The notes beneath the pieces were generated by a model, which saw only the letters and a list, made by a program, of their open reading frames with translations, did no database searches and was not told where the DNA came from. Below, in pieces: positions 8,554 to 17,210 of a DNA stretch of 64,000 nt. Positions within the stretch are counted from its first letter, which is position 1, and each line of letters opens with the position of its first letter. Made by a program: the position numbers and the translations under genes. Origin of the DNA: Mycobacteriales bacterium (lineage in GTDB: Bacteria > Actinomycetota > Actinomycetes > Mycobacteriales > Mycobacteriaceae); assembly GCA_018376445.1 (NCBI GenBank), contig JAHABL010000003.1, positions 62,001 to 126,000 of the forward strand. Direction: 5' to 3'.

Positions 8554-9840
8554 ATGACGACACGGACCACCCGCCTCAAAAGCATCACCGCCGCGACAGT
8601 CACTGCAGCTGTACTAGCTGGCTCCGTCGTAGCTGCCACCCCCGCCGACGCCACCCCCCTCTACGACACCACCCCCCTCGGCTCCTTCTTCACCGTCAGC
8701 CAAGCCAAGCTCAACTCCGTCCCCAACGGCACCCTCATCCGCGTCCGGCCCGTCTCCAACTTCGTCGTCCAAGGCACCCAGGTCCTCCAATACGTCTTCA
8801 AGACCACCAACTCCCACGGCAAAGCTGTCCTCGCCAGCTCCGCCGTCATGCGGCCCATCATCGCTCGCCCCAACAACAACGTGCTGGTCTACAACGACTT
8901 CATCAACTCCCTCGGCGTGCAGTGTCAGCCCTCCTTCTCCTTCAACGCCACCGCCGACTGGATCACCACCGGCGGCCGCACCCCCAACGCTAACCGTAAA
9001 GCCGAAATCATGACGCGCAACGCGTCCCTCTACGGCATCGGCGCCCTCGCCGCAATCTGGGGCATCACCACCATCTTCCCCGACTTCCTCGGCCTCCAAT
9101 CCGCCTACGGAGCTAACCTCCTAGGCGGACACATCATGCTCGACGCCACCAAAGCCGCCCGCCAGATCAAAGCCCTCAACATCCCCAACCCCAAGATCAT
9201 CCTCGCCGGCTACTCCGGTGGCGCAATGGTCGCCGGCTACGCCGCCTCCATGGCCCCCACCTATGCCCCCAACCTCAACATCGTGGGCCTCGCCGCCGGT
9301 GGCATGCCCGTCGACATGGTGTGGATGGGCAAAGCCCTGGGCAACAACCGCAATGCTGGCTTCGGCATCGCCATGGGCTCCATGATCGGCATGGAACGCG
9401 AATACCCCGACCGCATGAACGTCTACGCTCGCCTCTCCAAGCACGGCAAACAAATCGTTGACGCCAACCGCGACGCCTGCACCCCGCGCATGCTCGATGC
9501 CATGGCGAACGAATCCGCCACCACCATGTTTAACAACGTGAAACTGCGCGAACAGCACAACGAATTCGCCGTCTTCGCCGAAAACAGCCTCATCAACTAC
9601 AAGCCCGTCCCCCGCGTGCCCGTCTTCATCTGGTCCAGCAGCCGCGACGACCTCGTCCCCCTGCCCCTCATCAAGAAGGTCACCAAACGCTGGTGCCGCA
9701 CCAACCACAACCTCAAGATCCAGATCATCGACACCTTCGTTTCCAACCACGTCACCAACGCAGCCGTCGGATCCTGGTTCGCCTTCCCCTGGGTCCTCAG
9801 CCGCTTCGCCGACCTACCCCCACAAAACACCGAGTGCTAA
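8554..9840 (+). CDS. Secreted lipase, LIP family (copy 2 of 3)
   Basis: The 428-residue paralogue of the preceding gene has a signal peptide ending near ATPADA (about residue 33). The nucleophile motif GYSGG gives Ser221. The probable catalytic Asp is in SSRDDLVPL and the probable His in VSNHVTNA. The shared family block VYNDFINSLGVQCQPSF is present in near-identical form in all three copies. A GAAGGAAG ribosome site lies upstream. It is predicted to act extracellularly on lipids. Extended divergence outside the core suggests an old duplication rather than a recent one. Confidence 0.85.
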   Translation: MTTRTTRLKSITAATVTAAVLAGSVVAATPADATPLYDTTPLGSFFTVSQAKLNSVPNGTLIRVRPVSNFVVQGTQVLQYVFKTTNSHGKAVLASSAVMRPIIARPNNNVLVYNDFINSLGVQCQPSFSFNATADWITTGGRTPNANRKAEIMTRNASLYGIGALAAIWGITTIFPDFLGLQSAYGANLLGGHIMLDATKAARQIKALNIPNPKIILAGYSGGAMVAGYAASMAPTYAPNLNIVGLAAGGMPVDMVWMGKALGNNRNAGFGIAMGSMIGMEREYPDRMNVYARLSKHGKQIVDANRDACTPRMLDAMANESATTMFNNVKLREQHNEFAVFAENSLINYKPVPRVPVFIWSSSRDDLVPLPLIKKVTKRWCRTNHNLKIQIIDTFVSNHVTNAAVGSWFAFPWVLSRFADLPPQNTEC

Positions 9841-9924
9841 CCCAGCCCGGCCGGGCAGCCGCCGCACCCCCCCACACACACACGGCCCGCCCCCACAAAC
9901 CTACAACTCCATACAGAACCACCC

Positions 9925-9952
9925 GCTCTGTCGGAATAACCCCCGACAGAGC
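9925..9952. terminator. Hairpin in the gap between lipase copies 2 and 3
   Basis: A perfect 10-bp inverted repeat (GCTCTGTCGG and complement) with an 8-nt loop lies in the 341-bp gap 9841-10181. No T-run follows, so it may be a factor-dependent terminator, a processing site or an attenuator. The rest of the gap shows no gene. It probably carries a promoter for the third lipase, whose start is preceded by a weak GAGAAAG ribosome site. Confidence 0.4.
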
Positions 9953-10181
9953 ACCACCACCCCAACTAAATAGGGCACACACAACATGCCAACACCGACC
10001 CTAACCCTTGCGTAACCAGCGAAAAACCCGGAAAACACCACGGAAACCACCCCTGGGATCCCCCGGAAATCGACCCCGTAAGGCCACCCCCAAGCGCTAC
10101 GCGGCAGAGTAGAACTACGAGGATAGGGAGCAAATCGGTAAAGTGTAGCCTGCCAGCTATTGAGAGAAAGAGAGAAAGCTG

Positions 10182-11498
10182 ATGACAGCACGTCGAAGCT
10201 TCCGGACGAAACTCATGTCCGCCCTGTGCGCCGTCGCACTCGCCGCCGGCACCGCGGTCGCCGTCAGCCCCGACGCTACCGCCGCCCCCATCTACCCCTC
10301 CAAGGTGAAGGACCCCTGGTTCCGAGTCCCCGCCTCCAAGTACGAGAACCTGCCCCACGGACGCCTCATCAAGAGCCGCTCCATGAAACTGGTGCAGTTC
10401 CCCACCGCAGTAGCCGAGCAGCTCGTGTTCGCCTCCACGAACTCCCGTGGCGAAAAAATCTTTGCCACCGCCCTGCTGCTCCGTCAGCCGCAGTCCTACG
10501 CCATCCCCAACGTGCCGCTGATGGTGTACAACCACTTCATCAACTCTCTCGGCGCTGAGTGCCAACCCACCTACTCGCTGACCACCCCCATCACCGAGTT
10601 CAACAACCCCGAGTCCCTCACCGTCGCCGGTGAAATCTCCCTCGGTCTGAACGCCGCACTGTCCCAGGGCTGGAACATCCTCCTCCCCGACTTCGAAGGC
10701 ATGCAAGGCGCCTATGGTGCCAACATCCTGGCAGGACACATCATCCTCGACGCCACCACCGCCCTGGTGACCTCCCGTAAGTTCAACTCCCGCCACTCCA
10801 AGGTCATCCTCGGCGGCTACTCCGGCGGCGCCATGACCACCCTCATCGCAGCCTCCATGGCCCCCAAGTACGCCCCCGCCCCGCGCTTCGTCGGTGCCAT
10901 CGCCGGCGGCACCCCCGCCGACATGGAATGGATGGGCCTCGCCCTGGGCAACAACCCCAACCCCGGCTTCGGCATCGTCGCTGGCTCCATGCTCGGCCTC
11001 GAACGCGAATACCCCGACCGCATGAACGTCTTCGCCCGCATGAAGCCCGAATGGCAGGACCGCCTCCGCAAGGGTCTCAAAGATTCCTGCGTCTCCACCA
11101 TGATCGCTGCCTTCGCCGGCCAGTCCATGCGCAGCGTCTTCAACAACGTCGACATCCGCAAGCAGAAGCGCGAACTGGAAGTCGTCCGCGAGAACAGCCC
11201 CCTCTACTACCCGCTGTCCCCCAAGATGCCGCTCTACCTCTACCACGGTAACCAGGACATCGCCGTCCCCGTCGCCAAGATCAGGAAGCTCGCCCGCCGC
11301 TACTGCAGCACCGGCACCAAGGTCACCCTGGCCACCATGGACCTCTCCGAGCACCTGCTCGTCGGCTTCGTGGGCCTGCCAAGTGCCGCTGCCTGGGCCC
11401 AGGCACGCTTCGCCGGCACCCCCGCACCCAACGAATTCTGCGAGGGCCGCGAATACAACATCCTGCCCCTCGGCCAGCTGCAACCGCCCAAGAACTAA
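10182..11498 (+). CDS. Secreted lipase, LIP family (copy 3 of 3)
   Basis: The 438-residue LIP-family lipase has a signal peptide (basic start, hydrophobic core, cleavage near DATAAP around residue 32). The GYSGG nucleophile is at Ser214. The acid is probably in GNQDIAVP and the His in LSEHLLVG. The conserved blocks VYNHFINSLGAECQPTY, LLPDFEGMQGAYGANI and LEREYPDRMNVFARM match copies 1 and 2. The gene is separated from copy 2 by 341 bp with a hairpin and ends before a strong terminator, so it may form its own transcription unit. Extracellular lipid hydrolysis is the expected role. Confidence 0.85.
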   Translation: MTARRSFRTKLMSALCAVALAAGTAVAVSPDATAAPIYPSKVKDPWFRVPASKYENLPHGRLIKSRSMKLVQFPTAVAEQLVFASTNSRGEKIFATALLLRQPQSYAIPNVPLMVYNHFINSLGAECQPTYSLTTPITEFNNPESLTVAGEISLGLNAALSQGWNILLPDFEGMQGAYGANILAGHIILDATTALVTSRKFNSRHSKVILGGYSGGAMTTLIAASMAPKYAPAPRFVGAIAGGTPADMEWMGLALGNNPNPGFGIVAGSMLGLEREYPDRMNVFARMKPEWQDRLRKGLKDSCVSTMIAAFAGQSMRSVFNNVDIRKQKRELEVVRENSPLYYPLSPKMPLYLYHGNQDIAVPVAKIRKLARRYCSTGTKVTLATMDLSEHLLVGFVGLPSAAAWAQARFAGTPAPNEFCEGREYNILPLGQLQPPKN

Positions 11499-11665
11499 GC
11501 GGCCACCAGCGCACTAGGTGGCGCACTAGTGCAGACCAGCACCCCCTGGCACCCGCACTAGCCGCACCGCAAGGGTTCCACACAGCCTTTGTCCATAACA
11601 CAACCACTACACAACCCGGGTCCGCATAACATCGTCCGCACGGCCCTCCAAACACTCTCAATAGC

Positions 11666-11707
11666 AGGAGAGGGTGGGAAGCCCAACCAGGCTTCCCACC
11701 CTCTCCT
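11666..11707 (+). terminator. Strong hairpin terminator after the lipase cluster
   Basis: A perfect 18-bp inverted repeat starting AGGAGAGGGTGGGAAGCC has a 6-nt loop. It lies between the last lipase (+) and the HAD phosphatase (-), which converge here, so it may serve both strands. Confidence 0.8.
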
Positions 11708-11775
11708 TTGCACAGTGGCAAACACACAGTGACAAACGCACAGTCACCAACACAATGGGCAGTGACGTGCCGCAG

Positions 11776-12654
11776 TTAGGCGCTCAGCAAACGCTCCAGC
11801 ACCACGGCCACACCATCCTCATCATTGGATACTGTCACCTCATCCGCTGCAGCCTGCACCGCCGGATGCGCGTTCTCCACGGCCACACCCCACGCCGCCA
11901 ACTCCAGCATGTCCATATCGTTCGGCATATCACCGAACGCCAACAGCGTCTCCTCCGACAGATCCCAGTAATCCAGAATCCGCACCAACGCCTCCCCCTT
12001 CGTGGCCACTGGGTGAGAAATCTCCACCAGACCCCCATCCACCGAGTACGTCGCATTCGCCACCGGCTCCACCAGCGGGCACAACATCTCAGCCATCTCC
12101 GCACTGGATATATCCTCGGCACGCACCAGCAGCTTCGCCGCCGGCTCCTCCGCCAACGCCGCCAACGACGTCCGCGGCGCATTCTGCTCGTACCAGATGT
12201 GCTCGTTATTCTCAGCGATCAAAAACTCCTCCACCGGGCCTTCACCCGTGGACGGCGTCATCTCCGAGGTAATGCGCTCCACCGCAAAGCACGCCTCCGG
12301 CAGCGCCTCGTGCACACTCTGCACAATGTCCTGCAGCACCGTCGGCTTCAGCACCACCCGGCGCAACACCTGGCGGTGGAACGAATCGTAAATTACCGCG
12401 CCGTTCATGCAGATACACAGGGGGCGCACCGGCAGCTGCTCCCACACCGGGGGTAGCCAGCGCACCGGCCGACCCGTCGCAATCACCAGCGGAATATGGC
12501 ACTCATCCAGCTGCGCGAGAACCGCCTGGGTACGTGGGCTCACCCGCTTATGGGAATCCAGCAGAGTGCCATCCAGGTCGGTGGCCACCAGCCCCATACC
12601 ACCATGGGCAAGGGGGGGTACACTGCTAACACCAAACTCAGCGTTTGCGGGCAT
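11776..12654 (-). CDS. HAD-superfamily (Cof-type) phosphatase, Rv3813c-like
   Basis: The 292-residue protein shows the HAD motifs: DLDGTLLDS (motif I nucleophile Asp), VIATGRP (motif II), a conserved Lys in VATKGEAL and FGDMPNDMDM (motif IV). The cap is of the Cof type, so the likely substrates are small phosphorylated metabolites such as sugar phosphates. The start overlaps the end of the acyltransferase gene. I chose the ATG at 12654 with GGGGA 8 nt upstream; 12660 or 12597 are alternatives. The pairing with the acyltransferase matches the Rv3813c-Rv3816c neighbourhood of mycobacteria. Confidence 0.85.
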   Translation of the reverse strand: MPANAEFGVSSVPPLAHGGMGLVATDLDGTLLDSHKRVSPRTQAVLAQLDECHIPLVIATGRPVRWLPPVWEQLPVRPLCICMNGAVIYDSFHRQVLRRVVLKPTVLQDIVQSVHEALPEACFAVERITSEMTPSTGEGPVEEFLIAENNEHIWYEQNAPRTSLAALAEEPAAKLLVRAEDISSAEMAEMLCPLVEPVANATYSVDGGLVEISHPVATKGEALVRILDYWDLSEETLLAFGDMPNDMDMLELAAWGVAVENAHPAVQAAADEVTVSNDEDGVAVVLERLLSA

Positions 12655-14080
12655 CGGCATCGTCCCCGAGAGCTACCGTCTCCTCCAACACATGCACCGC
12701 TTGCTCAGTGGCGCGGGCGGCATCCTCCAAAGCGCGGGTTGCCTCGCGCTCCTTCTGCCGACGAGCCGCCTCCAGCTTCTTCGTGGTCTTGCGGACCTCA
12801 TCGGCCGCCGCCTGCTCCACCCGGGCTTCCCGGGCGATAGCGTGGCGAATCTGGCGTTCCTCCCCCGCCTTCCGGGCCGCTTCCTCGGCGTCCGACAGGT
12901 AGGTCAACAGGGACTGCGCCTTCTGCGACAAGTACTCTGCGCCAGCGTGTAGCGACTTTGCGGTGCGGTGACGGAAACCGGTGGCGAACTCCGTCACCGA
13001 ATCCGAACTGGCCCCCAACCGGCGGGACGCCTTGCGGCTCGACAGCACGGTCGCCCGCTCCAGCTCCACCGCCGCAGAGGCAACCGTCTCCGTCATATTG
13101 CGGAGCGAACCAGCCCCCGCCTTCCGCTTGGCAACCTCCCCATCCGGTGCCTTCGCTGCTTCTGCCAGCTCCTCAGCGGCCCGGTTGAGCTTCTCGGCGG
13201 CGGCCCGCATGCTGGTGAGGCGGGACAGCTTCGCCTCCGGGGCGGCCTCGTCGGCAGTGGCGTCGGTGGTGTTGAGGATGACGGTGTGGACTTCCTTAGC
13301 CGCCTTGTAGGAGTGGCGCATCATGGCGTTGGCGCGCTCGCGGTCCTCATCGATCTTGTCGTCGGCGACCTGCGCCTCCTCCAAGGTGGGGGCGCTGCCA
13401 CCCAGGCGGGCGGGCATCCACGGCAGCCCCTCCTCGAAGGGACCGAACTGCTCAATGTAGCGCTGCTGCACCTCTTCCAAGGTTTTCTGCATGGTGGCCC
13501 GGAGCTGCTGGGTGAGCTCCTCCGGGTCTCCATCGGATACGTCCATCGGTTCACAGAAGTGGACCATGATGGGGATGCCGCGCTCCAAGTTGGGCTTAAT
13601 GTTGCGACGGTAAACGCGGTGGGAACCCCACACGATAACGGGATAGATTTTGACACCGGCGCCCTGCGCCATGCGTACGGCACCCGTCTTCATGTCTTTA
13701 ATTTCGTAAGAGTTGGACATGGTGCCCTCGGGGAAGATCGCAACCATCTCGCCCTTCTTCAGCATGTCGATGGCGGTGTCCATGGACTCGCGGCCGGCGA
13801 TGCGGTCCACCGGAATGTGGCCCAGTGCGCGCATGATGGGGCCGGCGACAGGGTTTTCGAAGATCTCCTGCTTTGCCATGTAGCGCGGGTTGCGCTTGGC
13901 GCGGAGCAGCGGAATACCCGAGAAGTAAAAGTCCACATAGCCGGTGTGGTTGATGCACATGAGTGCACCACCCTTTTTCGGTATGTTTTCTTCCCCGGTG
14001 ACGACGATGTTGTGGCGCAGCAAAAACGTCACAGTTCGTGCAAGTCGGGAGATAAACGAATAGAGAGGTTCCAAGGCCAT
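12638..14080 (-). CDS. PlsC-type acyltransferase with long helical C-terminal extension, Rv3816c-like
   Basis: The 480-residue protein starts with an LPLAT/PlsC domain (about 1-240). It carries the catalytic NHTGYVDF (H-x4-D), FPEGTMSNS and the substrate-binding VDRIAGRES. It should acylate lysophosphatidate or a related acceptor at the membrane. Residues about 260-480 form an Ala/Glu/Lys/Arg-rich extension predicted to be largely coiled coil, absent from typical PlsC enzymes of about 250 residues. I prefer the ATG at 14080 (MALEPLYS), although its GAGG is only 2 nt away; an upstream in-frame start at 14155 would add 25 unlikely residues. It overlaps the HAD gene, so the two are co-transcribed. 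Confidence 0.85.
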   Translation of the reverse strand: MALEPLYSFISRLARTVTFLLRHNIVVTGEENIPKKGGALMCINHTGYVDFYFSGIPLLRAKRNPRYMAKQEIFENPVAGPIMRALGHIPVDRIAGRESMDTAIDMLKKGEMVAIFPEGTMSNSYEIKDMKTGAVRMAQGAGVKIYPVIVWGSHRVYRRNIKPNLERGIPIMVHFCEPMDVSDGDPEELTQQLRATMQKTLEEVQQRYIEQFGPFEEGLPWMPARLGGSAPTLEEAQVADDKIDEDRERANAMMRHSYKAAKEVHTVILNTTDATADEAAPEAKLSRLTSMRAAAEKLNRAAEELAEAAKAPDGEVAKRKAGAGSLRNMTETVASAAVELERATVLSSRKASRRLGASSDSVTEFATGFRHRTAKSLHAGAEYLSQKAQSLLTYLSDAEEAARKAGEERQIRHAIAREARVEQAAADEVRKTTKKLEAARRQKEREATRALEDAARATEQAVHVLEETVALGDDADARKR

Positions 14081-14354
14081 TACCTCACTGTAGTGCGAAA
14101 ATGAGCGGAAAACTAGCAAACACCTCGTTCCGCTAAAACTGGTGCTTTTCGACAACCAGATTCCGAACTGTGACTAAAACCACTCTAAGGAAATGCTATT
14201 TTTGCAGTTCGTTTACAAAAATGTGTAACGCGGCCCACAATTAGCGGTCTAGCTGCTCAAACACTGATTTACGGCCCCTAGCGTAGGATGTACGGTAAAG
14301 CAGTACCCATTCCCTGACTCTCGGGGACATAAGGTTTTCTACAGGAGGACTCAC

Positions 14355-16088
14355 TTGTCTGCACCGTCCGAACTCACTCTTGAGCTTCGCGAATCCAACT
14401 GGGATCGCCTCGGCTCCGAACAATTCGACATTCTCATCATCGGCGGCGGTTCCGTCGGTGTAGGCGCCGCACTCGACGCCGCCACCCGTGGCCTGAAGGT
14501 CGCCATGGTCGAGGCCCGCGACCTCGCCTGCGGCTCCTCCAGCCGTTCCTCCAAGATGTTCCACGGTGGCCTGCGCTACCTGCAGCCAAACCCGATCCCC
14601 CAGTTCGGCCTAGTCGCCGAATCGCTGCACGAGCGCGAGCTGTCCATGCACACCCTGGCGCCACACCTCGTCAAGCCGCTGAAGTTCATCTACCCCCTCA
14701 CCACGCCGTTCTTTGAGCGCATCATGATGTTCGCCGGCTTCACCCTCTACGACCGCATGGGTGGCGCCAAGACCGTCCCGATGCAGAAGCACTTCACCCG
14801 CAAGAGCATCCTCAAGAAGATCCCATCGCTCAAGCCCAAGGCCACCTGCGGCGGCGTCCAGTACTACGACACCCTCGTCGACGACGCCCGCCACACCATG
14901 ATGGTTGCCCGCACCGCCGCGAAGTACGGTGCTGTCATCCGCACCTCCACCCAGGTCATTGACTTCCTCAAGGACGGCGACCGCGTCGTCGGCGTCACCA
15001 TCAAGGACACCGAAGACGGCCGCACCCAGAACGTGAAGGCCTCTGCCGTCATCAACGCTACCGGCGTCTGGACCGACGAAATGCAGAACCTCGCCGGCGC
15101 CAAGGCCAAGTTCCACGTCCACCAGTCCAAGGGCATCCACATCGTGGTCCCCAAGGATCGCATCAAGTCCGACTCCGCCCTGTGCTTCGTCACCGAGAAG
15201 TCCGTACTGTTCGTGATTCCGTGGGGCAACTACTGGATCGTCGGCACCACCGACACCTCCTGGAAGCTCGACCTGGCCCACCCGGCCGCCACCAAGACCG
15301 ACATCGACTACGTCCTGGAAGAGCTCAACTCGCGCCTTCAGGAACCCATCACCTACGCCGACATCGTCGGTGTGTACGCCGGTCTCCGCCCGCTCGTCGC
15401 CCAGGCTGGCCAGCAGAACACCGAGAAGCTCGCCCGCAACCACGAAGTTGCCCGCCTGTGCCCCGGCCTCGTCTCCGTCGCCGGCGGTAAGTACACCACC
15501 TACCGCGTCATCGGCAAGGATGCCGTCGAAGCCGCCCTCAAGGACGTTCCCGGCGAGGTCGCCAAGTCCACCACCGAAGAAACCCCCATCATCGGTGCTG
15601 ACGGCTACTGGGCACTGACCAACCAGCTCGACGCCCTCGCCGCCAAGTGCGGCATCACCGAGGATCAGGTTGAGCACCTCCTCAACCGCTACGGCTCCCT
15701 CATCTTCGACGTGCTCTCCTACGCCAAGAACGATGCGTCCCTCAAGAAGCCCATCACCAACGCCGAAGGCTACCTCCGCGTCGAGGCCGTTTACGCCGCC
15801 GCAGTGGAAGGTGCTCTGCACCTCGAGGACGTCATCACCCGCCGTACCCGCATCTCCATCGAATACGATGATCGCGGCATGGATTCCGCCCAGGAGATCG
15901 CCGACCTCATCGCCCCCGTCCTCGGCTGGGACGATGCCACCAAGGAGAAGGAAGTTAAGCTCTACCGCGACCGCGTCGTCGCCGAGCTCAACTCCCAGAA
16001 GGCCATCACCGACGAAGAAGCCGACGCCCTCCGCAACCAGGCCGAGGAAGCCCGCCCGGCCTACGTTGACGACGTCGACAAGAAGTAA
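14355..16088 (+). CDS. glpD: Aerobic glycerol-3-phosphate dehydrogenase
   Basis: The 577-residue membrane-associated flavoenzyme oxidises glycerol-3-phosphate to dihydroxyacetone phosphate and passes electrons to quinone. It begins at TTG with a perfect AGGAGG 6 nt upstream. The FAD motif ILIIGGGSVGVGAAL and the family signature SSSRSSKMFHGGLRYLQ are at the N-terminus, and IVGTTDTSW and VYAGLRPLV lie further on. The C-terminal DAO_C domain spans about 400-540. Together with glpF and glpK it converts external glycerol, for example from the lipases upstream, into a glycolytic intermediate. Confidence 0.95.
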   Translation: MSAPSELTLELRESNWDRLGSEQFDILIIGGGSVGVGAALDAATRGLKVAMVEARDLACGSSSRSSKMFHGGLRYLQPNPIPQFGLVAESLHERELSMHTLAPHLVKPLKFIYPLTTPFFERIMMFAGFTLYDRMGGAKTVPMQKHFTRKSILKKIPSLKPKATCGGVQYYDTLVDDARHTMMVARTAAKYGAVIRTSTQVIDFLKDGDRVVGVTIKDTEDGRTQNVKASAVINATGVWTDEMQNLAGAKAKFHVHQSKGIHIVVPKDRIKSDSALCFVTEKSVLFVIPWGNYWIVGTTDTSWKLDLAHPAATKTDIDYVLEELNSRLQEPITYADIVGVYAGLRPLVAQAGQQNTEKLARNHEVARLCPGLVSVAGGKYTTYRVIGKDAVEAALKDVPGEVAKSTTEETPIIGADGYWALTNQLDALAAKCGITEDQVEHLLNRYGSLIFDVLSYAKNDASLKKPITNAEGYLRVEAVYAAAVEGALHLEDVITRRTRISIEYDDRGMDSAQEIADLIAPVLGWDDATKEKEVKLYRDRVVAELNSQKAITDEEADALRNQAEEARPAYVDDVDKK

Positions 16089-16135
16089 CACCATCACCCG
16101 GAATCACTTACTTCACACATGTGACCTCCTGATGA

Positions 16136-16174
16136 AAAAGGCGCCTCCCCGCTCTCCCCGGGGAGGCGCCTTTT
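16136..16174 (+). terminator. Rho-independent terminator after glpD
   Basis: A 15-bp perfect stem, AAAAGGCGCCTCCCC and its complement ending in TTTT, has a 9-nt loop. It separates glpD from glpFK. Confidence 0.9.
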
Positions 16175-16244
16175 GCCCTCATGAGCAGGTGAGACCCCAT
16201 ATGATCAGGACCTGAAATGTAGCCCAGATCACGGTGAAATGCTT

Positions 16245-16283
16245 GCAACAAACGTAAGGTGTGAGGCAACAAACCTGCCTCAC
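16245..16283 (+). promoter_or_regulatory. Probable operator upstream of glpFK
   Basis: Two copies of GCAACAAAC start 21 bp apart (16245 and 16266), two helical turns. The second overlaps a perfect 8-bp inverted repeat GTGAGGCA-N7-TGCCTCAC (16261-16283). A -10-like TACGAT follows near 16297. The arrangement fits a dimeric repressor or activator of the glycerol genes; I cannot name the regulator. Confidence 0.4.
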
Positions 16284-16379
16284 CGGACACAACAAAATAC
16301 GATTAAGAGAAGATCTGTCGTTTCACTACTTCGAGTACGCAGGTTCTCCCCCCCGCTCTCCTGACAAGGACCAAGCTAT

Positions 16380-17153
16380 ATGTACATGATCAACGGAACA
16401 GAACTTAGCGGCGCAGCTATCTTCGGCTGGGAATTCCTCGGCACCATGGTGCTGCTGCTGCTCGGTAACGGCGTCTGCGCCGCCAACAGTCTCCGTAGCT
16501 CCGCTGCCAAGAACTCCGGCTGGCTCCTCATCGCCTTCGGATGGGGTCTTGCTGTCTTCGCCGGTGCCTCCATCGCCCATCCCACCGGTGGACACATCAA
16601 CCCCGCCGTCACCTTCGCCCTCTGCATCGCAGGCAAGACCCCATGGGGCGCCTTCATCTTCTACATTCTCGGCCAGTTCCTGGGCGCCATGGTCGGTGCC
16701 CTGCTCGCCTGGGCTGCCTTCAAGAAGCAATTCGACGCTAACGCCTACAACGAAGACGGCACCGAATCCGGCGCCAACGCCACCATCGGCAACGTCTTCC
16801 ACACCCGCCCCGCCGTGCAGAGCATGCTGTGGAACCACGTCACCGAAATCATCGCCACCTTCGTACTGGTGCTCTTCATCCTTGTCGCCCTCTGGAACAA
16901 CGAAGCCGTCAACCTTGGCAACCTCACCTACGCCGCGGTGGCAGCTATCATTGTCTCTATCGGCATGAGCCTCGGCAGCCCCACCGGTTACTCGCTGAAC
17001 CCCGCCCGTGACCTCGGCCCCCGCATCATGTACGCTTTCGTCCTTCCCATCAAAGGCAAGGGCAAGGGCGAATGGATTAACGCCATTCACCCCACTGTTG
17101 GACCGCTAATCGGCGCCGCCTTGGCCGCCGGCGTGTACCTCGCCATCGCCTAG
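16380..17153 (+). CDS. glpF: Glycerol uptake facilitator (aquaglyceroporin)
   Basis: The 257-residue MIP-family channel has six hydrophobic helices and both NPA half-helices: GGHINPAVTF near residue 77 and YSLNPARDLGPR near 207. The Asp after the second NPAR motif is typical of glycerol-conducting members rather than strict water channels. An AAGGAC site precedes the ATG at 16380. It lies 57 bp before glpK, and coupled uptake and phosphorylation of glycerol is the expected role. Confidence 0.93.
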   Translation: MYMINGTELSGAAIFGWEFLGTMVLLLLGNGVCAANSLRSSAAKNSGWLLIAFGWGLAVFAGASIAHPTGGHINPAVTFALCIAGKTPWGAFIFYILGQFLGAMVGALLAWAAFKKQFDANAYNEDGTESGANATIGNVFHTRPAVQSMLWNHVTEIIATFVLVLFILVALWNNEAVNLGNLTYAAVAAIIVSIGMSLGSPTGYSLNPARDLGPRIMYAFVLPIKGKGKGEWINAIHPTVGPLIGAALAAGVYLAIA

Positions 17154-17210
17154 TCCGGACCCCTCCGACCAGGCACTACAGAACTACCAACTCTCTCTAG
17201 GAGAAGTCCC

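Noticed and set aside
9966..11483. 505-codon minus-strand frame over the third lipase
   Set aside because: It is a mirror frame of a GC-rich gene; the plus strand encodes a signal peptide, GYSGG and a complete lipase.
14610..16097. 495-codon minus-strand frame over glpD
   Set aside because: Antisense shadow; glpD on the plus strand is full length with a perfect ribosome site.
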